In this document: piece by piece, positions 8,788 to 18,907 of the stretch
Layout of the letters: each line of letters begins with the position of its first letter
Numbering within the stretch: the first letter of the stretch is position 1
Source of the DNA: Nitrosopumilus sp.
GTDB taxonomy: Archaea; Thermoproteota; Nitrososphaeria; Nitrososphaerales; Nitrosopumilaceae
Direction: 5' to 3'
Length of the DNA: 64,000 nt
Assembly: GCA_029862745.1 (NCBI GenBank)
Contig: JAOTWS010000004.1
Coordinates: 167,535-231,534, forward strand
Notes under the pieces: model-generated
Database searches by the model: none
What the model was told of the DNA's origin: nothing
What the model saw: the letters and a program-made list of their open reading frames with translations, nothing else
Position numbers and translations under genes: made by a program

Positions 8788-11700
8788 TTATACTCTAATT
8801 ATGCCTTTTTTGATCAGATATTGAATTGATTGAATAAAATCTTCATCAGATATTTTATCATCACCCCACCATTTGGCATTATTTTTTACCCAATCAGGAA
8901 TCATCATCTTATCTCCAATATTATTTACATTTGAGGTAGATAATGAAATAATTCCTTGTTCAACTAAATATTCCAAGTCATTGATAAATTGTGAATCAGA
9001 TATCGATGATAAAGACCATGACTTGGCATTATTTTTTATCCAACTAGGCATGTCAGGAGATGTTACAGTAAAAGAAGTGATTCCAACATCAGTTCCTGCA
9101 TGTGAAAGCTTTATTGTGTATATTCCTGGAAGTGAGTTTTCATTTATTGTAAAGACTGTTTTGTATGCACCACTATTTGTTAAAGAAGCTCCAAAATTCT
9201 GAGTTTTACCATTGGGATCTGCTAATGTAATGACTAAAGGCATTCCTCTTTTGTAATTTTGGATACTACCAGAGAGAATTATGCTCTCTGTATTACCAGG
9301 TGAGGGTTTAGAGATATTATTTGTACTTAAATCTGGTTTAGAAGTATTAGTTGTACTTAAGTTGGGTTGAGTTGAAAAAGATGAAGTTAGTTTGTTTTTA
9401 GACATCGTAAAGATATTTGGATTGCCGGATTTATCACGAGAGTCATAATATTTTGCATCAAGGCTACCACCTGCAGTGGAGATTAATTTAGTGCCGGATT
9501 TATCACACATTTGAGATGGCATTTTAAATACACCTGTAAAGATTCCGGTGCTAGGACCAGTTTCTACCAGTGTGAAACCAGTATCAGCCAAACCTCCATA
9601 TTCAATTCCATTAATTGTACAACGCTTATATCTAATATCCTTGATTAAAATTTCCAATAAAATATTTCCATCTTTGCCAACTGTATCTACGCTAGGGGAA
9701 TTTGGATTATCGACAGTATAGTAAATGTCAATTATATCACTTTTTAGATTTAGATCAGGATCGTTTAGGGTAAATGTTACTGGCTGACCAAAACGATATG
9801 ATGAAGAAGTCGTAGATACAACACCAGAATTTGTGAGAATGTCAGATTTTGAGGAAGTTATAGTGAAAACACCTACTTTATCTAAATCAGAATAAGAGAG
9901 TGCAATTCCTTTTTCGTCAATTAATCTGTTAGTGACAATAATTTTTATCTCATCTCCAATGGTCTTTATTGTTTTGATAAAATTAGGATCTAGTATGTTC
10001 AGTTGATTTGTAACTGCGTATTCAAAAGTACCATCAAAAGTAGAAGAATTATCCAAAGTCTCCTCTAGCTCAAAACGATAAATAGAATGGTTTATGCTTT
10101 TATCATTTTGCAATCCAAAAGAAAAGAAATCAAAAACAATAGGTTGTTTATTGATTTCATTAGAAACAGACAGCGCATCTGAAGAATTAAAATCAATTAC
10201 AAGAAATACAGTCCCACTTTGATCAGAAATATTTGCTACATCAGATTTATCGATTTGGATAAACCCACGTGATGATGAGACATCTCCTGCATCAGCTATA
10301 GTTATTGTTGGACCTGTAAGAGATCCAAAATAAAGAGTGAAAGTGGTATTACTAAAGTTAGATATCTCTAAATCATTTTGAAAGGATCTCAAATCATAAT
10401 TTATCCAATTTGTACCATATGTGTTAGGGTCAGAAACATCAAGCAAAACAGATGATAATGCAGATGCGGAGACTCCCAAGTTTATTGAAATCATTTCAAA
10501 TGTGGTGTTATTTGGTATTCCAGATGTGTCAATAATCAATCGATCAGAATTAGAGTCAGGCACTGAAGAATTTACAGATTCAAAAATATTGAAAACATTA
10601 GAAGTTGGATAAAATAAGACGTTTTGAGCACGCTCCAAAGTAACTGGATTTCCAATAGTTATTGTTGGAATTATGGCTGTGCTTCTAAATACATCTAAGT
10701 GATCACGTGCACCAGTGTTTAGATTTTGATCAGGATCTATCAAAATTACAGGATACTTAGTACCAGGAGATAGAGTTTGAGAATTAGAACCAATTGTCAA
10801 AGTTGGTTTATTGATAGAAACAGACGCTGAAGAAGATCCACTTAAAACAGATAGAGATTTTTGATTATATTCAATTTGTCCTGTTTGTCCACGAGGTGCA
10901 TTTACAAGTGTACCTATTACTGATTGATCACTAGAGTCAAAGCTTTCAAAGATTCCAGAATTTGGTCCTTTTTCAACTAATGTGACAATTTTAGAATATG
11001 TGTTTGAAACCCCATCAACGTCAACTGAAGAATAACGTTGCTCACTGTTAGTTTTTAGTTTCAAAACGTTTCCAAGTTTCAAAGAAAGTTCACCGTTATT
11101 ATCAAACCCTAATCTTGAAAGATGCGGAAGTAAATTTACCAATCCTGCATTTCCGCTTGCAGCTTTATTTCCAGAACTATCAAATGCCTGGTAAAAAGTA
11201 GCTCTCGGAGATTCGATGTTAAATGTCCAAGAATCTTCATCGGTTGGATCCTGATTTAATTGAAAATCATTTACAGTTAGAAAGACTTCAGCATTGTTTG
11301 GATAAAGTGCCCTATCAATACTAAAAGAAATATTTGGAATTTCATCATATTTTAAATCAACTCGTTGTGGCGTACCAGATGGATTGTATTGAATAGTTAC
11401 ATCATTAAATGAAAATAATTGAATAAATGGCCATGTATCATTAACAATGCCTATTTGACCAGATAATCCTGCAGTATTAGGTATTGTAGGGTTGGGGGTT
11501 TTTGCTTTTCTAACAACATTGATGTTATCATTAAACACGCCATTACAACTATCATAGGGATATGCTACACCATCAGCATCATTAAGATCAACACCTATGA
11601 CAGCACTAGCTTCTGCTGCGCTACAGATGGAGCCAAAGTCTAATCCTTGTTTTGTTATGCTATTAGGTAATGTAGAATCTGCAATCTTTGCTTTGTCTAT

Positions 11701-11997
11701 ATTTGCAAAATATGCATACCAGTTCCCATCAGTTGCCTGAACCATTCGTAGTATTTTGCCATTTATCGTAACGTCAGGTTCGCCCTTACCTTGATCCGTA
11801 TCTCGTATATTGTTATCACGGATAACTACTTCAATTACCATAGAGCCTGAAAAATGATTGTTAAACTTGGAATTTTCTGCAGAAACAAACAAGTTAGCAT
11901 TACCAGCAGCCTCTGCCTGAATAATTGGAATTAAAGAAATTATGAAAAATAGCATCAAAAATGCATGAATACTCTTTAACATATCGAATAATCTCAT
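8788..11997 (-). CDS. S-layer-like surface protein
   Basis: The 1069-residue exported protein has a signal peptide (cut near AEAAGNANLF) followed by NANLFVSAEN and GEPDVTINGKILRMVQATDG, an N-terminus I associate with Nitrosopumilus S-layer proteins. Many beta-sandwich repeats follow, with recurring phrases such as FTLNDPDLNL, TGPSTGIF and GPNSGIFESFDSSD. Two C-terminal repeats end it: PSWIKNNAKSW and PDWVKNNAKWWGDD, each about 35 residues, a module found at the ends of thaumarchaeal envelope proteins. It is shorter than the main S-layer protein as I recall it, so it is probably a paralog or accessory lattice protein. Confidence 0.75.
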   Translation of the reverse strand: MRLFDMLKSIHAFLMLFFIISLIPIIQAEAAGNANLFVSAENSKFNNHFSGSMVIEVVIRDNNIRDTDQGKGEPDVTINGKILRMVQATDGNWYAYFANIDKAKIADSTLPNSITKQGLDFGSICSAAEASAVIGVDLNDADGVAYPYDSCNGVFNDNINVVRKAKTPNPTIPNTAGLSGQIGIVNDTWPFIQLFSFNDVTIQYNPSGTPQRVDLKYDEIPNISFSIDRALYPNNAEVFLTVNDFQLNQDPTDEDSWTFNIESPRATFYQAFDSSGNKAASGNAGLVNLLPHLSRLGFDNNGELSLKLGNVLKLKTNSEQRYSSVDVDGVSNTYSKIVTLVEKGPNSGIFESFDSSDQSVIGTLVNAPRGQTGQIEYNQKSLSVLSGSSSASVSINKPTLTIGSNSQTLSPGTKYPVILIDPDQNLNTGARDHLDVFRSTAIIPTITIGNPVTLERAQNVLFYPTSNVFNIFESVNSSVPDSNSDRLIIDTSGIPNNTTFEMISINLGVSASALSSVLLDVSDPNTYGTNWINYDLRSFQNDLEISNFSNTTFTLYFGSLTGPTITIADAGDVSSSRGFIQIDKSDVANISDQSGTVFLVIDFNSSDALSVSNEINKQPIVFDFFSFGLQNDKSINHSIYRFELEETLDNSSTFDGTFEYAVTNQLNILDPNFIKTIKTIGDEIKIIVTNRLIDEKGIALSYSDLDKVGVFTITSSKSDILTNSGVVSTTSSSYRFGQPVTFTLNDPDLNLKSDIIDIYYTVDNPNSPSVDTVGKDGNILLEILIKDIRYKRCTINGIEYGGLADTGFTLVETGPSTGIFTGVFKMPSQMCDKSGTKLISTAGGSLDAKYYDSRDKSGNPNIFTMSKNKLTSSFSTQPNLSTTNTSKPDLSTNNISKPSPGNTESIILSGSIQNYKRGMPLVITLADPNGKTQNFGASLTNSGAYKTVFTINENSLPGIYTIKLSHAGTDVGITSFTVTSPDMPSWIKNNAKSWSLSSISDSQFINDLEYLVEQGIISLSTSNVNNIGDKMMIPDWVKNNAKWWGDDKISDEDFIQSIQYLIKKGIIRV

Positions 11998-12073
11998 TCG
12001 TAACAGATAATCTTGTCGTATGATTTCTTTTTAGAACAGTTGTAATACATGATCAAACCAACAGTTAGAAGAA

Positions 12074-13426
12074 ATGTTTGTTCAAAGATCACGAGTTTTA
12101 GGAATATCACTTATAGCCATATTTTCTGCATTTGTGGTAGAATTTGTCTTTGGATTATTATCAAATAGTTTAGGTCTTATCACAGACAGCATTCATGCGT
12201 TACTGGATAGTGTTGTAACAATCATACTTCTTTTAGCCGCAAGATTGGCAATCAAGCCACCAGATGAAGAGCATACATACGGACATGGGAAAGTTGAGTC
12301 ATTAGGTGGCTTGATCGGAGGAATTGCAATTTTTATAATTGCAATATTTTTCATTTATGAATCAATCCATAGATTACAAAGTCCACCGCCAAACATTCTT
12401 CCAGGAATTTTTGCAATTATTGCAGGTGTGTACACTATTGGAATTGATATTTTTAGAATAATTTTATTGCGAAGGTCGATTAAAAAAATTGGAGGAAGTA
12501 CTCTCAAAGCAGATTTTTACCATGCATTCATGGATTTGGGATCTACTCTTGTTGCAATTGGAGGAATCATTTTTGTAACATATGGATTTTATAATGGAGA
12601 TTTTATTGCGGCATTAATCCTAGGAGTTCTCTTAGTAGCTCTAAGTATTAAATTAATTTACAAAACTGCACAAGATCTTACAGATATTATTTCTCCAGAA
12701 ATTGTAAGAAATGTAAAGGAGATTATTAAAAATACAGAAGGAGTAATAGATGTACAAGCCATACTTATGCGAAGATCAGGAGATACGATATTTGCAGACA
12801 TTACCATTTCACTTAGAGGGGATGCAAGTTTTGAAAATGCTCATAAAATTAGCAATGATGTTGAAAAAAATATCATAAATGAAATTCCAAATGCAGCAAT
12901 TACGATTCATTTTGAACCAAATTGGGAGAATGTTCCATTAGATGCAAAAATTTTAGATATTGTAAAAAGTGTGGATGGGGTAAAAGGAGTACACAATGTC
13001 ATAACACATAATTCTAAAGGTAAAATATTTGCCAACTTACATGTCATGGTAAATAGAGAAATTAACCTATATTCTGCGCATAAAATTTCTGAGATAGTAG
13101 AAGAAAAAATTCAAAAAAATGTTCCTAATATTGAGCATGTAACTATTCATTTAGAACCATTCCTAGATGTACCAGAAAATTTCAACATCAGAGATAGAGA
13201 GACTGAAAGAAAAATCAGAGGAATTTTAGAGAAATATGAACAAATCAAAAAGATTGGACGAATAGTTTCACTAAATTTTGAGAATATTTTGAAAATAGAT
13301 ATTGATTGCTCATTTGATAAAGAATTATCAATCGAGAAAGTACATGATTTGACATCAGAGATAGAGCATGTAATTAGAACAGAAATTCAAGATGCTGTAA
13401 TTACAATACATCCAGAGCCAATTTAA
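12074..13426 (+). CDS. Cation diffusion facilitator (CDF) efflux transporter with extended C-terminus
   Basis: The 450-residue membrane protein has six predicted helices in the first 200 residues. Metal-site motifs are ITDSIHALLDSV in TM2 and KADFYHAFMDLGS in TM5 (HxxxD), with the His-containing loop HTYGHGKVE between. The cytoplasmic part is unusually long, with three successive ferredoxin-like CDF dimerisation domains (about 205-290, 290-365 and 370-450), each ending in an AxITIHxEP-type strand. Family members usually carry one. It probably exports divalent metals such as Zn, Co or Ni. It stands alone, divergent from the S-layer-like gene. Confidence 0.88.
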   Translation: MFVQRSRVLGISLIAIFSAFVVEFVFGLLSNSLGLITDSIHALLDSVVTIILLLAARLAIKPPDEEHTYGHGKVESLGGLIGGIAIFIIAIFFIYESIHRLQSPPPNILPGIFAIIAGVYTIGIDIFRIILLRRSIKKIGGSTLKADFYHAFMDLGSTLVAIGGIIFVTYGFYNGDFIAALILGVLLVALSIKLIYKTAQDLTDIISPEIVRNVKEIIKNTEGVIDVQAILMRRSGDTIFADITISLRGDASFENAHKISNDVEKNIINEIPNAAITIHFEPNWENVPLDAKILDIVKSVDGVKGVHNVITHNSKGKIFANLHVMVNREINLYSAHKISEIVEEKIQKNVPNIEHVTIHLEPFLDVPENFNIRDRETERKIRGILEKYEQIKKIGRIVSLNFENILKIDIDCSFDKELSIEKVHDLTSEIEHVIRTEIQDAVITIHPEPI

Positions 13427-13613
13427 TTAAATTAGAATACTACTACTACTTGTAGCACACATAATCAACATGTCAATAGCAAATCTAGACATAATAAAAC
13501 TACTAGACAATAGTGTATCATAAGAGAATTGTAGTCTGATCTAACTGTTGTGCAAAATAACATGAAATTTTGGAAAAAATTAGGTTTAAACTAAAGAAAG
13601 CAAAATTTAATCT

Positions 13614-14120
13614 GTGCAAAAACTAGGATTAGTCATTGTTGTTTTAGGATTATTCATAGTATCAGGATTAATAGTATCAATTTTTGAAAATCAAATTACA
13701 CTAGAGGGAATAAAGCAAGAAAATGGAAGAGTAAGCACAACAGAAAAATTAATTATTTCAACTGATTTTGATATTGAAAAAACACCTATAGGAATTTTTG
13801 CAATTCAAATAATGGATTTTAAAAAAAACACATTTTCTTTTAAAGTGTTAGATCCATCAGATATTGAAATCATATCTCAACAGATAGATAGTGATACTAT
13901 TGAGGAAGAATTTGATATTCGGGATACTGGAGTTTACAAATTACTAATTGAGAGTTCAAGTGATGACGGAATTTATGTAGCAGGTGCAATCGGACCACTT
14001 CCGGATCCCTACAAAAAATATATCATGTCTATTATATCTACATCTTTGATTATGATTGGCATGATAGGGTTAGTTGTAATTGGAATATATGGCATCAAGA
14101 ATAGAAAAAAATCAGTTTAG
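13614..14120 (+). CDS. Membrane-anchored hypothetical protein, two TM helices
   Basis: The 168-residue protein has an N-terminal hydrophobic helix (residues 4-25), an extracellular beta-rich domain of about 105 residues and a C-terminal helix (about 140-160) ending in KNRKKSV. This resembles a membrane-spanning sandwich domain of the emp24-like or small archaeal envelope type, but I cannot assign it. GTG at 13614 is used because the first helix starts directly after. Its end overlaps the convergent regulator gene by 9 bases. Confidence 0.65.
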   Translation: MQKLGLVIVVLGLFIVSGLIVSIFENQITLEGIKQENGRVSTTEKLIISTDFDIEKTPIGIFAIQIMDFKKNTFSFKVLDPSDIEIISQQIDSDTIEEEFDIRDTGVYKLLIESSSDDGIYVAGAIGPLPDPYKKYIMSIISTSLIMIGMIGLVVIGIYGIKNRKKSV

Positions 14121-14423
14121 ATAGGTATCCATTTTTTCAAGACCATTAATTGTTGCATCAAAATTTTCACCATGTTCAACAATACTTTCAAGTTTATCAG
14201 AATTAGCAGTAAGTAAACATTTTCCGTTATCAGAGTTTTTTGAAACAAACCCATGAACAATTAGATAAGAAAGTCTTTCAAGAACCTCAGATTCAGATAC
14301 AGAGGAATGTTGTGCCAAATAGGAGCATTCCTTTTCACCATCCTCCAAATCTGCTAAAATAGAGGATGTAACTGGATCAAACATACATTCTATAATTTTT
14401 TCGCGATCAAATGTTTCATCCAT
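14112..14423 (-). CDS. Small winged-helix transcriptional regulator
   Basis: The 103-residue protein has an ArsR-like pattern: DPVTSSILADLEDGEKEC, then SVSESEVLERLSYLIVHGFVSK as a recognition helix and wing. There is no separate ligand domain; the last 30 residues are probably a dimerisation helix. Such single-wing regulators are very common in thaumarchaea. The target is unknown. It is convergent with the preceding membrane protein, and the small Cys-rich gene 14509 is divergent from it. Confidence 0.65.
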   Translation of the reverse strand: MDETFDREKIIECMFDPVTSSILADLEDGEKECSYLAQHSSVSESEVLERLSYLIVHGFVSKNSDNGKCLLTANSDKLESIVEHGENFDATINGLEKMDTYLN

Positions 14424-14508
14424 GTATATGAGATGTGGAATTGGAAGTTATAACTTTTTGAACATATTATTCCAATAAGATAATTAAGAAAATAGCATAA
14501 ATTACATC

Positions 14509-14661
14509 ATGCAGAAACTTTGTAGTCAAGATTCATCAGGTAAAGGTGAACACTGTTTTTGCATAGACATTGATGCTCAGAGAGGAGTTAAAAAATGCTG
14601 TAAATGCAATATATGGAATGTTCAAGGTAATGATTGGACTGAAGATGAAGATTTTAGATAA
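14509..14661 (+). CDS. Small Cys-rich protein, 50 residues
   Basis: ATG at 14509 opens a 50-residue frame with five cysteines, arranged as LCSQ, CFC and KKCCKCN, followed by an acidic tail (WTEDEDFR). The pairs could form a zinc ribbon or knuckle. It is compact, with conserved-looking cysteine spacing. It sits in the gap between the winged-helix gene and rps13, and may share the divergent promoter region near 14450-14505. No function can be assigned. Confidence 0.5.
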   Translation: MQKLCSQDSSGKGEHCFCIDIDAQRGVKKCCKCNIWNVQGNDWTEDEDFR

Positions 14662-14786
14662 TTTCCAATTAAAATTTGCATGAATTAGGCTGTAAGATAG
14701 AGGTCATAAAATTTTGTCATTTTAAAAATATCCAAATTTGGTACCTAGTATGGTTTTTATCGGGGTTTCTTAGAATTTTGGAATAC

Positions 14787-15377
14787 TTGAGTACGCAAGA
14801 ATATAGACATATTGTTAGGATTGTGGGAAACGACATTCCTGGAGAAAGAAAGATGATCGTGGGATTAACCCAGATCAAAGGAATAGGCAATAGTTTTGCA
14901 ACTGCAATTTTAGATACTCTTAAAATTAATAGCAATGCTAACATCGGCGACCTTACCGAGTCTGATGTTCAAGCGATTGAAAAATTAATAACAGATCCAG
15001 TTGGCGGAAATTTTCCGGTATGGTTCCTCAATAGAAGAAAAGATATTGAGACAGGGGCAGATTTACATTTATTGACATCAGACATTCCATTTACATTAAG
15101 AAATGATATAGAAAGAGAAAGAATTACTGCAAGTTGGAGAGGTTATAGACATCTATCAGGTCTTAAAGTTAGAGGACAAAGAACAAGGACATCGGGTAGA
15201 AAAAGTGGTGCAGTTGGAGTTGCAAAAGGAGGATTGGCAGCACCAGCAAAGAAAGGTGGTGCAGGTGCACCAGCAGCAGAAGCTAAACCAGCAGCAGCTG
15301 CAACGGCAGAAGCTAAACCAGCAGCAGAAGCTAAACCAGCAGCAGCTGCAAAAGCTAAACCAGAGGAAAAAAAATAG
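14787..15377 (+). CDS. rps13: 30S ribosomal protein S13
   Basis: The 196-residue product starts at TTG 14787 with [19 protein letters not shown], followed by [13 protein letters not shown] (helix-two-turns-helix) and [30 protein letters not shown] near the usual C-terminus, a signature of S13. The frame extends upstream to 14676, but those residues are not S13-like. After the conserved core comes a tail of about 45 residues made of Ala/Lys/Glu/Pro units ([12 protein letters not shown]), unusual in length. It is followed 9 bp later by rps4, forming the archaeal S13-S4 pair; S11 does not follow. Confidence 0.95.
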   Translation: MSTQEYRHIVRIVGNDIPGERKMIVGLTQIKGIGNSFATAILDTLKINSNANIGDLTESDVQAIEKLITDPVGGNFPVWFLNRRKDIETGADLHLLTSDIPFTLRNDIERERITASWRGYRHLSGLKVRGQRTRTSGRKSGAVGVAKGGLAAPAKKGGAGAPAAEAKPAAAATAEAKPAAEAKPAAAAKAKPEEKK

Positions 15378-15386
15378 GTGTATTAG

Positions 15387-16037
15387 ATGGGAGATCCAAA
15401 ATATCCACGTAAAGTTTGGAGAAAACCAAAAAGACCTTTTAATTATGAATTAAAAATGGAGGAGTTGAAAACTCTTGGTACATTTGGATTAAGAACTAAA
15501 AGAGAGTTATGGAAAGCACATACAGAATTATCACGTGTTAGACATCAAGCAAGATCATTACTTGCGTTAAGACAGGAAGTAAGAGAAGAAAAAGAACCAA
15601 TTTTAATGAAATCACTTGCAAGAATAGGATTAGTAAGTAGTGATGCAACACTAGATGATGTACTAAATCTAAACGCAAACGATTTACTATCACGAAGATT
15701 ACAGACTTTAGTTACAAAGAAATTTGGATTCAAATCACCATATCAAGCAAGGCAAGCAGTAATTCATGGCCATATTATGATTGGTGATAGAAAAGTAGAC
15801 ATTCCATCTTATACAGTCACAGTGGAAGAAGAAGATAGTGTCCATTTTACACCGGAATCTAAGATTCCAGAAATGTTAGAAAAGACAAAATCAAAAACTC
15901 CTTCTCCGGAGCCATCATCTGAAGAGACTGCAGAGGAATCTAAAGAGCAAAGTTCTTCTGCGGAACAATCAAAAGAGCAAAGTTCTTCTGCGGAACAATC
16001 AAAAGAGCAAAGTTCTTCTGCGGAACAATCAAAGTAA
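15387..16037 (+). CDS. rps4: 30S ribosomal protein S4
   Basis: The 216-residue primary 16S rRNA-binding protein begins MGDPKYPRKVWRKPKRPF as in archaeal S4/eukaryotic S9. The S4 RNA-binding domain is at about 105-150 (LSRRLQTLVTKKFGFKS, ARQAVIHGHIMIGDRKV). The final 45 residues are acidic and Ser-rich, including three identical KEQSSSAEQS decapeptides encoded by an exact 30-bp tandem repeat (15942-16031). It is co-transcribed with rps13. glmS follows after 42 bp. Confidence 0.95.
   Translation: MGDPKYPRKVWRKPKRPFNYELKMEELKTLGTFGLRTKRELWKAHTELSRVRHQARSLLALRQEVREEKEPILMKSLARIGLVSSDATLDDVLNLNANDLLSRRLQTLVTKKFGFKSPYQARQAVIHGHIMIGDRKVDIPSYTVTVEEEDSVHFTPESKIPEMLEKTKSKTPSPEPSSEETAEESKEQSSSAEQSKEQSSSAEQSKEQSSSAEQSK
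15942..16031 (+). repeat. Exact 30-bp tandem repeat, three copies, inside rps4
   Basis: Three consecutive identical units starting AAAGAGCAAAGTTCTTC at 15942, 15972 and 16002 encode KEQSSSAEQS three times. The lack of any third-position difference between copies indicates recent expansion or ongoing homogenisation. The copy number is likely to vary between strains. Confidence 0.9.
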
Positions 16038-16079
16038 TAGGTTATCAGTAAATACCCCCAATAATCATATAGAATTATC

Positions 16080-17849
16080 ATGTGTTCAATAATAGGTTAC
16101 TTTGGAAAAGAAAATGCAGCTCCAATAATAGTAAAGGGATTAAAAAGAATGGAATATCGTGGATACGATAGTGTAGGAGTTGCAACAGAATCAGACCATC
16201 AAATTGAACTAAAAAAAGGAATTGGGAAAGTAAGTGAAGTAAATTCAAAAATTCAATTAGATATACTTCCAGGAAAAGTAGGCATTGGTCATACCAGATG
16301 GGCAACTCATGGAAAAGTAACCGATGCCAATGCACATCCACATTCAAGTAATTCTGGAAGAATTGCAATAGTACATAATGGAATAATAGAGAATTTTGAA
16401 GAATTAAAAAAACAATTAGAAAGTGAAGGGTATTATTTCAAGAGCGATACAGATAGTGAAATTATTGCAAATCTAATTCAGAAATATTATGAGAAAACTC
16501 AGGATGTAAAAGAAACAATTTTGAAAACAGTTGCGAAAATTAAAGGACATTATGCATTTGTTGCAATGTTTGAAAATGGTCAACTTGCAGCAGCGAGATT
16601 TCATGAACCACTAATCATAGGAGTTGTTGGGCAAAATGATTTTTTTTTATCAAGCGATGTTTTGGGATTCATTGAGTATACTGATAATGTAATATATGTT
16701 GAAAATGGAAATTTTGTAATTTTAGATAAAGACAAATTTCAAATTATAGATTTTAATGGTGAACATGCAAAGTACGAAATAGTAAAAGTTTCTAAGGAAT
16801 TTGGTGATGCATACAAAGGCGATTATGCACATTTTACATTAAAAGAGATTTATGAACAACATAAAACGGTTCTAAAAGCAGGAGAGAGAACTATCGATGC
16901 GATTGAAAAAGCTGCAGATCATATCAAACATGCAAAAAATATCTACATCACAGGAAGTGGTACAAGTTATAATTCAGCATTAATTGCAAAACAGATTTTA
17001 TTAAAATACATTAAAATCAAGTCAGAACCGATCATGTCAAGCGAACTTCAATTTGCACCAAATAGTATCGAAGATAATTCCATCATGATTGCAATATCTC
17101 AAAGTGGTGAAAGTGCAGATGTTTTGGAAGCAGTCAAGATTGCAAAAAAAGCTAAATGTAAAACAATAGCAATTGTTAATTTGTTAACATCATCACTTGC
17201 ACGTGAATCAGACATTGTAATAGGAATGAATTGTGGACCTGAAATAGGAGTTGCAGCAACAAAGAGTTTCACAACACAGCTTGTAATACTCTACAAAATT
17301 ATTCAAAAATTAAGTGATAATAATAATAAGATAGATATTGATTTTGTGAAAATTTCTGAACTAATATCAGGAATATTAAAAAATCCTAAAAAAATTCAAA
17401 GAATTGCAAATGAAATAAAAGATATTTCAGATATCTATGTACTTGGAAGAGGAATGCATTATCCAATTGCAATAGAGGCAGCTTTGAAACTAAAAGAATT
17501 AACTTACATTCACGCAGAAGGAATTCCAGGAGGGGAGTTAAAGCATGGACCTCTTGCTTTAATGGATTCTAACGTATTTGTCATAATCATAAATCCAAAT
17601 GATTCAACTTACTTGGATACACTAACAAGTGCAAGAGAGATCAAAGCACGAGGTGCAAAAATTATTGGTATATCCGATATAGAAAGTGATGTGTATGATT
17701 TTTGGATTGAACTTCCTAAATCAGATGAGGTAGGATATCCAATTTTAGAAATTATCCCTATTCAGCTATTAGCATATTACGCAGCGCTAGAAAAAAATAC
17801 AGATCCTGATTATCCTAGAAATCTTGCAAAATCAGTTACAGTGAAGTAA
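16080..17849 (+). CDS. glmS: Glutamine--fructose-6-phosphate aminotransferase
   Basis: The 589-residue cytoplasmic enzyme makes glucosamine-6-phosphate for amino-sugar and glycan synthesis. Cys2 of MCSIIGYFG is the N-terminal nucleophile of the glutaminase domain (with HTRWATHG and RIAIVHNGIIENF). Two SIS domains follow, with GSGTSYNSALIAKQ near 298 and SQSGESADV near 345, then GVAATKSFTTQ and LKHGPLAL. The C-terminus is AKSVTVK, close to the usual AKSVTVE. Full length. It follows rps4 and overlaps the convergent cobT gene by 14 bases. Confidence 0.95.
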   Translation: MCSIIGYFGKENAAPIIVKGLKRMEYRGYDSVGVATESDHQIELKKGIGKVSEVNSKIQLDILPGKVGIGHTRWATHGKVTDANAHPHSSNSGRIAIVHNGIIENFEELKKQLESEGYYFKSDTDSEIIANLIQKYYEKTQDVKETILKTVAKIKGHYAFVAMFENGQLAAARFHEPLIIGVVGQNDFFLSSDVLGFIEYTDNVIYVENGNFVILDKDKFQIIDFNGEHAKYEIVKVSKEFGDAYKGDYAHFTLKEIYEQHKTVLKAGERTIDAIEKAADHIKHAKNIYITGSGTSYNSALIAKQILLKYIKIKSEPIMSSELQFAPNSIEDNSIMIAISQSGESADVLEAVKIAKKAKCKTIAIVNLLTSSLARESDIVIGMNCGPEIGVAATKSFTTQLVILYKIIQKLSDNNNKIDIDFVKISELISGILKNPKKIQRIANEIKDISDIYVLGRGMHYPIAIEAALKLKELTYIHAEGIPGGELKHGPLALMDSNVFVIIINPNDSTYLDTLTSAREIKARGAKIIGISDIESDVYDFWIELPKSDEVGYPILEIIPIQLLAYYAALEKNTDPDYPRNLAKSVTVK

Positions 17850-18900
17850 ATAATCTATGATATTCTTTTTCAGCTAGTTCTAAAAAATTTTTAGAATTAT
17901 TTCCAGTTTTGAGCATCGATGCTATGATACTTCCACCAGCACCTACACCTTCTTTTGCAAACCCTTCTGAAAATGCTCTTAATCCAGGGTGTTTTGAATC
18001 TTTTAGGCCAGGATCTACAGAAATTATTGGTATATCAGCAATTTGTTTAACAACATCTACAAAATTTGCACTTTTATCATGTGTTATGTAAGAAGTTGTT
18101 CCAATCACAGTATTTTCTTCATTGAATCCAATTTTTGATGCAAATGCCAACACTGCAGACATCTGAGTTCCTCCAGCAAGCATTACTTTAGACATGTTTG
18201 AAACAGAGCTTAGCATTCCTGCTACAAAAGGAATCATAGGGTCACCAATTTTAGCAATTATACTATAAGGATGATCAGAATCAATTCTTTTAAGTGCAGA
18301 AGTAACAATTTGATTTTTCAATTCAACGGGATTGTTTGGGATGCTAGAACTTACTTTAGCATCAAACCCTAATGCACGTAATACAGCTAAAGCAGTAGTT
18401 GTTCCACCAGGAATACTTTCTCCTATTACCAGAAAATCAGTTAGAGAGGCCATGCTCCTTCCTACAATTCTACCATAGTCAACAGCATGTGATACTTGAG
18501 AATCAGTCATTGCGTCTTGGATTGAAATATTTTTTCCACTAGACATACATGTTTCAATAAAAGGTAATTTCGGTGAAACTTTACTTCCAGCATTTACGGT
18601 TAGATGAGGAATGCTTGCAGATTCTAAAGCTGTTTTTGTTAATAATGCAGGAGTTGGTTTTCCATCAGGAGTCATTGGGATTTTATCAATTGATTTACAA
18701 TATCCATAGTGAAGATATTCAGCATCAGCTGGAGGAGTAAGTTTTATTGAATCTGTATCTGCACCTGCAAAAGTAATTCCTGGAATCTCACATGTTTCAG
18801 TATAAGATATGACAAGTGAAAAAAGAAATCTTCCTGAATTTACAGTTTGAATAAAATTTTGAGCCTGATCTATGTTACCAAATAATTCAAAATTTTCCAA
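17836..18900 (-). CDS. cobT: Archaeal CobT: nicotinate-nucleotide--base phosphoribosyltransferase
   Basis: The 354-residue protein activates the lower ligand base for cobalamin assembly. Recognisable stretches are GITFAGADTDSIKLTPPADAE, GESIPGGTTTALAVLRALG near 170 and the closing segment GVGAGGSIIASM. It resembles the archaeal family formerly called UPF0284/TIGR00303. Thaumarchaea make cobalamin de novo, and the window's B12-type radical SAM gene would be a consumer. It is followed 7 bp downstream on the same strand by nothing; the MBL gene 18908 lies just upstream, so 20163-17836 may be one transcript. Confidence 0.85.
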   Translation of the reverse strand: MENFELFGNIDQAQNFIQTVNSGRFLFSLVISYTETCEIPGITFAGADTDSIKLTPPADAEYLHYGYCKSIDKIPMTPDGKPTPALLTKTALESASIPHLTVNAGSKVSPKLPFIETCMSSGKNISIQDAMTDSQVSHAVDYGRIVGRSMASLTDFLVIGESIPGGTTTALAVLRALGFDAKVSSSIPNNPVELKNQIVTSALKRIDSDHPYSIIAKIGDPMIPFVAGMLSSVSNMSKVMLAGGTQMSAVLAFASKIGFNEENTVIGTTSYITHDKSANFVDVVKQIADIPIISVDPGLKDSKHPGLRAFSEGFAKEGVGAGGSIIASMLKTGNNSKNFLELAEKEYHRLFTSL

Positions 18901-18907
18901 AAAAAAC

